A DNA stretch of 24,371 nucleotides. Source: CAVVEQ01 sp963806635 (GTDB lineage: Bacteria > Chloroflexota > Anaerolineae > Anaerolineales > Anaerolineaceae). Under the pieces are notes generated by a model. That model did no database searches and was not told the DNA's origin. It saw only the letters and a list, made by a program, of their open reading frames with translations. Positions 9,431-17,181 of this stretch are shown here, one piece after another (position 1 is the stretch's first letter; each line of letters begins with the position of its first letter). Both the position numbers and the translations under genes were made by a program. Where the stretch lies: contig CAWDZA010000011.1 in the NCBI GenBank assembly GCA_963806635.1, positions 1-24,371 on the forward strand, written 5' to 3'.

Positions 9431-9877
9431 ATGTCTTCTTTACAGCTGTATTTCTCGCTGCACATGATCGGAATGGCGCTCTGGGTGGGGCAGGCGTTGC
9501 TGCTGCCAATCGTCATCATCCCGGCGGTAAAAGCCCTGGAGGACGCCGGTCAATTGAAATTCATGGAAACCTTCACCCGCAAATACATTCCCTGGTTCAT
9601 CGGAGCCGCGGTGGTGATGATCCTCACCGGAGTGATGCAGATCCTTTCCCCGGATCTGTGGGAGGAGATGGATGGCAACATGGTGCTGATCATCAAGCAT
9701 GTCGTGATCATCCCCCTGCTGGCCACGACGATCTACGTCTGGTTCTTCCTGGGCCGCAAACTGGGGAAGGCGGATACTGATAAGGCCAAGCTCTGGGGAC
9801 AGTTTAAAGTCTTCGCCTGGGTACAGCTAACCCTGGGCGTGGCGGTGCTGATCATCACCGGTCTCCTGACCGGGTAA
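9431..9877 (+). CDS. CopD-like four-helix integral membrane protein
   Basis: This 148-residue protein has four hydrophobic helices (about residues 5-33, 50-72, 83-107 and 122-146). The first carries a His in SLHMIGMALWVGQ and the third another in IIKHVVIIPLL, the arrangement of CopD/putative copper-resistance and haem-type small membrane proteins. It therefore may bind haem or copper in the cytoplasmic membrane, but function is not proven by sequence. GGAGG lies seven bases before the ATG. It is the only plus-strand gene between 2.4 and 17 kb and is followed by a strong terminator shared with convergent pheT. Confidence 0.7.
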   Translation: MSSLQLYFSLHMIGMALWVGQALLLPIVIIPAVKALEDAGQLKFMETFTRKYIPWFIGAAVVMILTGVMQILSPDLWEEMDGNMVLIIKHVVIIPLLATTIYVWFFLGRKLGKADTDKAKLWGQFKVFAWVQLTLGVAVLIITGLLTG

Positions 9878-9900
9878 TCTTCCGGCTCACATTAATAAAT

Positions 9901-9938
9901 ATCCCCGGAGAGGTTCTGCCCCTCCGGGGATTTCTGTT
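9901..9938 (+). terminator. Strong, probably bidirectional intrinsic terminator
   Basis: ATCCCCGGAG (9901-9910) pairs perfectly with CTCCGGGGAT (9922-9931), followed by TTTCTGTT on the plus strand; on the minus strand the hairpin is followed by ATTTATT. It lies between the convergent CopD-like and pheT genes and can end both transcripts. Confidence 0.85.
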
Positions 9939-9965
9939 GACTGGATTCTCCCGCAAATCCAAATG

Positions 9966-12513
9966 TCAACTTCGCAGTATTGCTCCCAGCTCTCGTTCCA
10001 GCCGTTTGATGATCTTCTGGCGAACCCCGGCCACCTCGCCATCGGTGAGGGTTCTATCCGAAGCCTGGTAGGTGATACTGTAGGCCAGGCTCTTTTTTCC
10101 CGCGCCCACCTGGCCGCCGCGGAAAACATCGAACAGGCGCACGGCGCTGACCAATGCGCCGCCGGTCTGGCGGATCAGGTCTGCCACCGCTCCAGCCGCG
10201 ATGGATTCCTCCACCACCAGGGCAAGATCCTCAAGCACCGGGGGGAACCCTGGCACGCCGCTGGTATCAAACCGGTCAGGGACGAGCGGAAGCAGGGTTT
10301 GCAGATCGAACTCGGCGCAGATGACCGCGGTTGAACCCAGGTCGAACCGCTCCTGAACCAGCGGATGCAGCTCGCCAAATATCCCCAGGCGGGTTTCGCC
10401 GGAGAAGACCGCTGCGCACTTGCCGGGGTGGAAGATGGTGCCCTCCTCGCCCGTGAAATGGATGGAGGGGACATGCAGCTCCGAAAGCGCGGTTTCGATC
10501 ACACCCTTGAGGTCGTAGAAATCAAGCTCAGCCTTCTGGTGGCGGTCCCAACCCGCGGGATAAGCCCTGCCGGTCATGACGATCGCCAAACGCAGGGGCT
10601 CTTCCGGCAGCGGTTCACCTTCACGGGGCAGAAAAACAGGCCCGATCTCAAAAAGGCCCTGGCGCGGAGCGGTGCGGCTGTTGCGCTCGGCGATACCCAG
10701 GACCGATGAAAGCAGGCTGCGCCGGAGCACGGAGTGCTCGGGCGTGAGCGGGTTGCGGACACCCAGGTAGGGTCCAGGCGCTGCGTCGGTTCCCGGCGGT
10801 GTCAGGCGGGCTTCCGTGGAAGGCTCCGTCAGGCGATAGGTGATGATCTCCTGCAGGCCGGCCCGGACGAGCGTAACCCGCAGTTTTTCTTCGGCATCCG
10901 CGAGCGGCTGCGGGTGGATGGGCGGCATCAGCTCTGCCAGGCGGGTGGCAGGGATGTTATCGAACCCGACCATGCGGGCGATCTCTTCCACGATATCCGC
11001 TTTGCCGATCACGCCCGGGTGGATATCCAGGCGGTGGGGCGGGGTCTGGATGGTGAAGGTTTCCCCATCCTGCGTGACCACGAATTCCAGCCCTTGAAGC
11101 AGGGTGATGATCCGCTCGGGAGGAACCTCCATCCCCAGGCGGCGGGTGATCTCCGCGTGGGTGATGGTGACAACGGGGATCGATCTCTTTTTGCGGGTAT
11201 TCATCCACGAGCCCCTGGGCGATCTCGCCCCCGCTCCACCCGGCGATGCGGTCCAGCCCCACGCGCACACCCAATTCCGCCAGGGCAGGGTGCACCCCGC
11301 GGGCAAAGCGGTAGGCAGCCTCGGAATTCAGGCGCTGGGCGAAGACCGTGCGGCGGGTGTTGACGAAGTTCCACGAAGCGCCTTCCAGCAGGACATTGGT
11401 GGTGGTATCTGTCACTTCGGATTCCAACCCACCCATCACCCCGGCCAGGGAAAGCGCCCCGGCGGTATCGCAGACCAGGACGGTGAAATCATCCAGCTCG
11501 CGCTCGACGTTATCCAGGGTGGTCAGTTTTTCACCCTTCTTCGCCGGGCGGGTGATGATGGTGGGAGCTTTCCCTCTGGCGCGCTTCACCAGCACGTCGT
11601 AATCAAATGCGTGCAGCGGTTCGCCCACCTCCAGCATGACGTAGTTGGTGGCATCCACGATGCTGTTGATCGGGCGCATCCCGGCCAGGCGCAGGCGCAT
11701 CTGGACCTTGTAGGGACTGGGTTGGGGTTTGACCCCGCGCACCAGGCCAAGCACGAAACGCGGGTTGAGCGGCGGGATCGGTGATCTGGATGGATACTTT
11801 GCCCTTCGACTGGATGCTCCAGCGGCAGGCATCGTGGTTACCGGTTTGCGCAGGGGTATGCCCAGCAGGGCGGAGAGCTCGCGGGCAACCCCCAGGACGC
11901 AGGCATCGCGGATCATGTTGGGCAGGATGTTGAGGTTGAAGACCGCGTCGCCCATGTAGTCCATGAGCGGCACGCCCACCGGGGCGTCGGCATCCAGGAT
12001 GATGATGCCCTCGTGCTCCTCGGAGATGCCCAGCTCCTTTTCGGAGCAGACCATCGAGAAGGATTCCACCCCGCGGATGACCGCCCGTTTGAGGGTGGTG
12101 AGCACGAACCCCGCTTGATGACCGTCGTAGAGGCGGGCGCCCTCACGGGCGTAGGCGACCTTGATCGGCTGGGGCAGGGGTCCCGTGCCCTTGTATTCCA
12201 GCAGGTTCGGCGCGCCGGTAAGGACGGTCAGCGGTTCGGGGCAGCCGTCATCCAGCTTGCAGAGCACAAGACGGTCGGCATTCGGGTGCGGCAGCACCTC
12301 GAGGATCGCGGCGGTGACGAATTTATCCCGCTCCCAGGTGAGCCCGCTGATGCGAAAATCCCGTCGATCGCGCTCGCCGGGAGGTGTAAAGGGCAGGCCG
12401 ACCACGGTGATATCCTCGACCTCGAGACCCACCGAAAGCAGCGCGCGGGCTGTATCTTCCAGCGAAAGGTCAAAATCTACATATTCTTTTAGCCAGGAAA
12501 GGGGTATTTTCAT
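9966..12513 (-). CDS. pheT: Phenylalanine-tRNA ligase beta subunit, broken by indels
   Basis: This is the beta chain of the (alpha-beta)2 enzyme that charges tRNA-Phe. It starts MKIPLSWLKEYVDFDLS, the standard PheT N-terminus, followed by the OB-fold tRNA-binding domain (about residues 45-165), the B3/B4 editing region with RPINSIVDATNYVMLE and PLHAFDYD, the B5 domain, the catalytic-like core and a C-terminal FDX-ACB anticodon-binding domain (FPPVLEDLALVVEES onward). The ATG overlaps the pheS stop (TAATG). Three indels are seen: one missing base near 11820 and one extra base near 11773, which scramble about 15 residues, and one extra A in CAAAAAG near 11186. Corrected, the product is 848 residues, normal for the family. 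As pheT is essential, these are probably sequencing errors. Confidence 0.93.
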
Positions 12514-13556
12514 TAGAACTGCTCCAGGAACCGGATATCATTCCCGTAGAAATAGCGGATCTCCTCCACGCGGTGACGCAGCATGGTGATGCGCTCCACA
12601 CCCATGCCGGCGGCGAATCCGGAATAGACCTCGGGGTCATAGCCGCCATTTTGCAGCACGGTGGGATGCACCATCCCGCAGCCCAGGATCTCCAGCCAGC
12701 CGGTCTGCGAACAGACCCGGCAGCCGCTTGCCGCCGCAGATGAAGCATTCGATCTCCACATCGCCGGAGGGCTCGGTGAAGGGGAAGTAGGAGGGGCGGA
12801 AGCGCGTGCGCACCTCCGCGCCAAACATGCCGCGGGCAAATTCCTGCAGGGTGCCCTTCAGATCAGCTCAGGGAGATATTCTTGCCGACCGCCAGCACCT
12901 CCACCTGCAGCAACTGGCTTTCGTGGCGGGCGTCCATTTGCTCGTAGCGGTAGCACATGCCGGGCAGGATGACGCGGATCGGTTCCGGGCAGAACTTGCG
13001 CATGACGTGGATCTGGCCTGGCGAGGTGTGCGTGCGCAGCATCACCCCGGGAGTGGTGGTGTGGAAGGTATCCCACATATCCCGCGCCGGGTGATAGGGC
13101 GGGATATTGAGCAGACCGAAGTTGAATTCGTCAGTCTCCACTTCGCGCGAGCGGTAAACCTGGAAACCCATCCCGGAGAAGACCTCGATGATCTGGCGCA
13201 GGGTCTGGGTGATGGGGTGCAGCCGCCCAGCAGGGGGTACCCGCCCGGGGAGGGTGATATCCAGGCGCTCTGTTTCGAGCGAGTTCTTCAGCCGCGCGGT
13301 TTTGACCGCCGTCTCGCGTTCTTCATAGGCTCTTTCGAGCTGCTGTTTCAGGCGGTTGGCTGCCTGCCCGACGACGGGGCGCATGGCGCTTTCAAGCCCG
13401 GTGAGATGGGAGAAGATCTCCATCACCGGCGCGCTGCGGCCCAGGTTCTCCATCTTCCAGCGCTGCAGGTCGCGAGCCTTCGCTCACCTTTTCCAGCGCT
13501 TCCAGCGCTTTGCGCCCGATCTCATCCAGGCGGTTGATGGGGTTCTCATCTGTCAT
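12513..13556 (-). CDS. pheS: Phenylalanine-tRNA ligase alpha subunit, broken by three single-base insertions
   Basis: The alpha subunit holds the catalytic class II site. Visible motifs are the N-terminal coiled coil (INRLDEIGRKALEALEK), motif 2 (CYRYEQMDARHESQLLQVE), FRPSYFPFTEPSGDVEIEC, GCRVCSQTGWLEILGCGMVHP and motif 3 (GFAAGMGVERITMLRH). The pieces lie in different frames: extra bases near 13477 (GAAGGCTC), 12871 (AGCTGATC) and 12730 (AAGCGGCTGC) must be removed to join them, giving 346 residues. The start at 13556 has GGAGG eight bases upstream. It lies just after the T-box terminator and overlaps pheT, forming a phenylalanine-controlled operon. Confidence 0.94.
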
Positions 13557-13570
13557 GGTTGTGTCCTCCA

Positions 13571-13837
13571 CAATAAAACATCCCGACCCAATTTCGGGAC
13601 GGGATTGATTCCGCGGTACCACCCAAATTGGCTGCGATTGCAGCCCACTCGACCCGGTTCGATCATGAACCGGTCACGCCTGTTAACGCTGCGCCTGCGG
13701 ACCGGGCTAATGAACCTTGTTCACCCGGCCGGCTCGGGCGGGAACTTCAGCCAGGTTACCCCGGGCGGGGTCTCAATCCATGCCGCCGCCTCCCTGTCGC
13801 TTCCGCTGGCCTACTTTCCGCCGTCAGAGCCGTTATG
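13571..13837 (-). promoter_or_regulatory. T-box riboswitch sensing uncharged tRNA-Phe, upstream of pheS
   Basis: Read on the minus strand, the leader carries the T-box core GGGTGGTACCGCGG (13611-13624), whose TGGT pairs with the tRNA acceptor end. Stem I has helix CGGCTC/GAGCCG, then GGCGG/CCGCC, an internal loop with AGTA on the 5' side and TGAAG on the 3' side (loop E type), and the specifier TTC at 13742-13744, a phenylalanine codon; above it GCCAG pairs with CTGGC. A perfect-looking stem III (13651-13675) follows. The antiterminator strand CCAATTTGGG can pair with CCCGAAATTGG and so compete with the terminator at 13580-13605. Uncharged tRNA-Phe should allow read-through into pheST. Confidence 0.93.
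13572..13605 (-). terminator. Intrinsic terminator of the T-box leader
   Basis: On the minus strand ATCCCGTCCC, loop GAAATT, GGGTCGGGAT forms a stem with one T-T mismatch, followed by GTTTTATT. Its 5' half overlaps the sequence that pairs in the antiterminator, so the two structures exclude each other. pheS starts 16 bases downstream of the T-run. Confidence 0.85.
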
Positions 13838-13843
13838 GATGCA

Positions 13844-13871
13844 ATTATCCTTTAAAAGGGGGAACTGTCAA
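13844..13871 (-). promoter_or_regulatory. Promoter of the T-box-pheS-pheT operon
   Basis: On the minus strand TTGACA (13866-13871), 16 bases, then GATAAT (13844-13849): a near-consensus housekeeping sigma promoter. The -35 overlaps the TGA stop of the methyltransferase-like gene upstream (CTTCCTTGACAG). Transcription would begin near 13837, right at the foot of T-box stem I. Confidence 0.8.
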
Positions 13872-14362
13872 GGAAGGCTTTCTTTATTGAATCTTGGGAT
13901 CCACCTGGGTACTTTCTGACAATACTCCTCATACGGTTTCCCAAACCTCTTGCGCAGCTGCGGTTCCTCCACCAGCACGGTGAAGAAGTGCAGGGCGGTG
14001 ATGAGGAAGGCGGCGTATGCCAGCATCCACATGGAACGGGTGAGCAGCACCCAGCCGGTGAGGACGCACAGCGCCCCGTAATACATCGGGTTGCGCACAA
14101 AGCGAAAGAGCCCGGTGGCGACGAATTCCCTGGGCGGATCGAATGGCGCCGGGGTGCCTTTGCCGAACCGCACGAACGCCCAGGCGACCCAGATCTGAAT
14201 GGGCAGCCCCAGCAGGATAAAGAAAACCCCCAGCACCGAAAACAGATTCAGCACGGGGGGCCAGGTGGCTAATCCATACCTGATCAGCAGGGCGGGGATC
14301 AGCCCTTCGGCGATCCCCAGAACCAGGGTGGTGAGCAGGGCGGACTTTATTCCGGTTTTCAA
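13868..14362 (-). CDS. Isoprenylcysteine carboxyl methyltransferase (ICMT)/PEMT-like membrane methyltransferase
   Basis: This encodes 164 residues with four or five hydrophobic segments. The C-terminal half has the family signature: GLFRFVRNPMYYGAL, then EEPQLRKRFGKPYEEYCQKVPRWIPR, which in ICMT/PEMT proteins forms the AdoMet and substrate site. In bacteria these proteins methylate lipids or small molecules and the substrate here is unknown. It starts at a TTG (14362) that overlaps the pyrH stop codon (TTGA), with no separate ribosome site of its own visible, so translation is coupled to pyrH. It sits where frr is usually found in rpsB-tsf-pyrH clusters. The frame is intact. Confidence 0.82.
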   Translation of the reverse strand: MKTGIKSALLTTLVLGIAEGLIPALLIRYGLATWPPVLNLFSVLGVFFILLGLPIQIWVAWAFVRFGKGTPAPFDPPREFVATGLFRFVRNPMYYGALCVLTGWVLLTRSMWMLAYAAFLITALHFFTVLVEEPQLRKRFGKPYEEYCQKVPRWIPRFNKESLP

Positions 14363-15088
14363 TATTCCGCGCTGCCGGTGACGATGGTGCCCACATGCTC
14401 GCCCACCAGGGCGCGCTGCAGGGCGGTATCATCCCACAGGTTGAGCACCAGGATGGGCAGGTTGTGCTCCATGCACAGGGTCACCGCGGTGGTATCCATG
14501 ACCTCGAGTTTGAGGTTGATCGTTTCAATGTAGGTGAGGTGTTCGAACTTTTTGGCGTTCCTTATTGAACTTGGGATCGCTGTCGTAGACGCCATCCACC
14601 TTGGTGGCTTTGATCAGAGCCTCCGCGCCGATCTCCATGGCGCGCAGGGCTGCCGCGGTATCGGTGGAGAAGAAGGGGTTGCCCGTGCCGCCGCCGAAGA
14701 TGACCACGCGTCCTTTTTCCAGGTGGCGGATGGCGCGGCGCTGGATATACGGCTCGGCGACCGAGCGCATTTCGATGGCCGACATCACCCGGGTGACCAC
14801 GTCCTCCTTTTCCAGCGCGTCCATCAGTGCCAGCGCGTTGATCACGGTTGCCAGCATGCCCATATAATCCGCGGTGGCCTGGTCCATGCCCATCTCCAGG
14901 CCCACCCGTCCGCGCCAGAGGTTGCCTCCGCCGATCACGATGGCCACATCCACCCCCAGCTCGCGCACCTCCTTCACCCGGCGGGCGATATTCTGGGCCT
15001 TCTTCGCGTTGATGCCCTCTCCGTCGTCATTGCCGAGGGCTTCCCCGCTCAGCTTCAGCAGTATCCGGTGATATTTCAAAGGCTGCAT
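14359..15088 (-). CDS. pyrH: UMP kinase, with one single-base insertion
   Basis: UMP kinase makes UDP from UMP in pyrimidine nucleotide synthesis. The sequence begins MQPLKYHRILLKLSGEALG and contains VAIVIGGGNLWRG, the GMGMLATVINALAL-like helix (DYMGMLATVINALALMDALE), VVIFGGGTGNPFFSTDTAAALRA and KATKVDGVYDSDP, all hallmarks of bacterial PyrH (amino acid kinase fold). An extra G near 14565 (AATAAGGAACGCC) shifts the frame; without it the protein continues NAKKFEHLTYIETINLKL to the TGA at 14359, 242 residues in total. I chose the ATG at 15088 because AAAGGAG stands five to six bases before it; the ATG at 15106 has none. A terminator separates it from tsf. Confidence 0.95.
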
Positions 15089-15162
15089 ACGAGCTCCTTT
15101 TTCCATTCTGTTTGAAATATTTTAATCCCGATTCCCGATCCTGGTTTATCCGGAACGGAGTG

Positions 15163-15188
15163 AAAAAAAAGCCAACCTTGCGGTTGGC
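15163..15188 (-). terminator. Intrinsic terminator after tsf
   Basis: On the minus strand GCCAACC, loop GCAA, GGTTGGC is followed by eight T residues (15163-15170). It lies nine bases after the tsf stop and should end most rpsB-tsf transcripts before pyrH. Confidence 0.92.
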
Positions 15189-15196
15189 TCTTGGTT

Positions 15197-15811
15197 CTAC
15201 GCTTCTTCGCTGATCGAAGTTTCGCCCAGGGCGTAGCGGGCAAAACGGCGCACGATCACATTCTCGCCGATGGCGGCGATATTCTGGTTGATGAGCGCCT
15301 GGATGTTGATGCTTTCGTCGCGGATGTAAGCCTGGCGCATAAGGACGTTCTCATCCTTGAATTTGTTGAGCGAGCCTTCCACGATCTTGGGGATGATCGC
15401 TTCGGGTTTCTTTTCCTCGTGTGCCTTGGCAGTGGCGATCTTGGTCTCGTGCTCGATCACCTCGGCGGGGATATCTTCCTCTTTGATGTAAAGCGGGGAA
15501 GCGGCTGCGATCTGCAGGGCCAGTTCGTGCGCCAGGTTGCGGAATGCCTCCGAGCGGCCGACGAAATCGGTCTCGCAGTTCACTTCCACCATCACGCCCA
15601 CCCGTCCGCCGCCGTGGGAGTAGAGCTCCACAACGCCTTCGGAGGCCTGACGGTCCGAGCGCTTGGCAGCCAACGCCAGACCTTTCTCGCGCAGGAAGTC
15701 GATGGCTTTTTCCATATCGCCATCGGAGGATTCGAGCGCCTTGCGGCAATCGAGGATGCCTGCGCCAGTGGTCTCGCGCAGTTGCTTGATCATATCGGTC
15801 GTAATTTGCAT
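15197..15811 (-). CDS. tsf: Elongation factor Ts (short form)
   Basis: EF-Ts recycles EF-Tu by exchanging GDP for GTP. The 204-residue product starts MQITTDMIKQLRETTGAGILDC with the N-terminal UBA-like domain, then KALESSDGDMEKAIDFLREKGLA and the core signature VNCETDFVGRSEAF. It is the short type (about 200 residues, as in Thermus and Chloroflexota), lacking part of the second core subdomain of the 280-residue enterobacterial form. The longer open frame upstream overlaps rpsB and is not used; AGAGAG lies close to the ATG at 15811. It follows rpsB by 22 bases and shares its transcript, ending at a strong terminator. Confidence 0.96.
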   Translation of the reverse strand: MQITTDMIKQLRETTGAGILDCRKALESSDGDMEKAIDFLREKGLALAAKRSDRQASEGVVELYSHGGGRVGVMVEVNCETDFVGRSEAFRNLAHELALQIAAASPLYIKEEDIPAEVIEHETKIATAKAHEEKKPEAIIPKIVEGSLNKFKDENVLMRQAYIRDESINIQALINQNIAAIGENVIVRRFARYALGETSISEEA

Positions 15812-15833
15812 TCTTGCTCTCTCTGTACTTTGA

Positions 15834-16973
15834 TTATTTTTCTGCGTCCGCAGCGGGGGCTGTTTTGGTTTTTCGCGCGGGCTTCTTGACGGGTTCTTCG
15901 CTGACGGCAGGAACCGCTTTCTCGGAGACAACGGTTTCTTCAATAACCGCAGCTTCTTCGATAACAACCGGCTCTTCAATCGGGGTGGTTTCTGCAGGAA
16001 CGGCTTCCTCGGAGACAACGGTTTCTTCTATAACCACAGCTTCTTCGATAACGACCGACTCTTCAACGAGGGTGGTTTCGGCAGGAACGACTTCAGCAAT
16101 CTCAACGGCCTCCACTGTTTCCTCGGTCACTTCCACCTTGCGGGGTCCAAGTTTGGCCAGGGTGGCAGCGCCGAGAATGTCTTCATCGGGGATATCCACT
16201 TCCAGCTCCACCTGTCCGCGGGTGACGGAGGCGGACATATCATCAGTTTCGGAGACCAGGCCGATCTCTTCCTGTTCCTCGTCCTTGCGCATGGATTTAC
16301 CCTCGATGGCGGCATCCGCCATTTTGGCAACCAGCAGCTTGATGGCGCGGATGGCGTCGTCGTTGGAGGGGATGACGTAATCTACATCGGAGGGGTCGCA
16401 GTTGGTATCCACCAGGGCGATCACCGGGATTTCGCGCAGGTTGGCTTCGTGCACAGCCGTGGCTTCGCGGGTCACGTCGATGACGAAGAGCAGGTCAGGC
16501 AGGCGTTTCATATTGCGAACGCCGCTGAGCCGCAGGTTCAGGCGGTTGATCTGGCGCTCGATCATCAAGCCTTCTTTTTTGGTCAGGCGTTTGATATCGC
16601 CGGAATCACGCAGTTTTTCGAGGCGCTCCATCTCCATGATGCGCTGGAAGATGGTGCTCCAGTTGGTGATCATGCCGCCCAGCCAGCGCTCGGTGACGAA
16701 CGGCTGCCCGGCGCGCAGGGCTTCATCGCGGATCGTTTCCTGGGCCTGGCGCTTGGTGCCCACGAACAGAACCGAGCCGCCGTTCTGGACGGTATCACGG
16801 ATCAGATTGTAGGCGTTATTGATTGCTTTGACCGTCTGCTGCAGGTCGATGATGTGGATGCCATTGCGCTCGGTAAAGATATAGGGGCGCATGGCGGGGT
16901 GCCACTTGTTGGTGCGGTGGCCAAAATGGACGCCGCTTTCGAGCAATGACTTCATGGAAATAACGGAAGACAT
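15834..16973 (-). CDS. rpsB: 30S ribosomal protein S2 with a long acidic repetitive C-terminal tail
   Basis: The first about 235 residues are a complete S2: SLLESGVHFGHRTNKWHP, IHIIDLQQTV, FVGTKRQAQETI, ERWLGGMITNW, LLFVIDVTREATAVHEA and VDTNCDPSDVDYVIPSNDD. S2 binds 16S rRNA on the small subunit. The ATG at 16973 has AAGGAG seven bases upstream; the longer frame is not used. Residues about 236-379 form an extra tail rich in Val, Glu and Thr, built partly from two copies of a 29-residue unit (PAETT..EE..VIEE..VIEETVVSE.AV), and end with a basic KKPARKTKTAP stretch. Typical S2 is about 230-260 residues, so this tail is unusually long. It heads an operon with tsf. Confidence 0.96.
   Translation of the reverse strand: MSSVISMKSLLESGVHFGHRTNKWHPAMRPYIFTERNGIHIIDLQQTVKAINNAYNLIRDTVQNGGSVLFVGTKRQAQETIRDEALRAGQPFVTERWLGGMITNWSTIFQRIMEMERLEKLRDSGDIKRLTKKEGLMIERQINRLNLRLSGVRNMKRLPDLLFVIDVTREATAVHEANLREIPVIALVDTNCDPSDVDYVIPSNDDAIRAIKLLVAKMADAAIEGKSMRKDEEQEEIGLVSETDDMSASVTRGQVELEVDIPDEDILGAATLAKLGPRKVEVTEETVEAVEIAEVVPAETTLVEESVVIEEAVVIEETVVSEEAVPAETTPIEEPVVIEEAAVIEETVVSEKAVPAVSEEPVKKPARKTKTAPAADAEK
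15907..16080. repeat. Two tandem 87-base repeats within rpsB
   Basis: Copy 1 is 15907-15993 and copy 2 is 15994-16080; both begin GCAGGAAC and are about 87% identical by eye, and a third truncated copy starts at 16081 (GCAGGAACGACTTCAG). The unit is 29 codons, so the reading frame is kept. It encodes the acidic repeat of the S2 tail. Confidence 0.85.
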
Positions 16974-17092
16974 ACGGAACTCCTTTGCGTTTTTTCTTCC
17001 GCTCCTTTCATCCCGGCCCATCACTGCGCGATGGCAGCACGGAGGGTCGGTCGGGGAGCGTGTGGGATTTTTGCCCTTTCAGGCAGGCGGCA

Positions 17093-17098
17093 AGTATA
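17093..17098 (-). promoter_or_regulatory. Probable -10 element of rpsB
   Basis: TATACT on the minus strand, 120 bases before the rpsB start, with no clear -35 at the right distance. The resulting leader of about 115 bases contains a small CCATC/GATGG hairpin (17020-17040) and might be a site of S2 autoregulation, but no known motif is recognisable. Confidence 0.35.
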
Positions 17099-17135
17099 CC
17101 ATAAATATTTTGTCATTCGTTTGTCAGTGGAACGA

Positions 17136-17141
17136 TATAAT
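17136..17141 (+). promoter_or_regulatory. Probable -10 element of the GT-C-like gene
   Basis: A perfect TATAAT on the plus strand, 41 bases before the chosen ATG at 17182. No good -35 lies 16-18 bases upstream. It overlaps an alternative ATG at 17140, which argues against that start. Confidence 0.45.
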
Positions 17142-17181
17142 GGAGAAAACTAAAAGAAATTTAGGAAGCGCGGGAGGATCA

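Noticed and set aside
9963..12589. Several long plus-strand open frames opposite pheT
   Set aside because: They are mirror frames of GC-rich coding sequence, and the minus-strand products match PheT clearly.
13628..13855. Plus-strand open frame of about 75 codons upstream of pheS
   Set aside because: It lies entirely within the T-box leader, whose structure explains the sequence.
15907..16096. Regular repeats that could suggest a CRISPR array
   Set aside because: The repeats are directly adjacent, 87 bases long, in frame and have no spacers; they encode the S2 tail.
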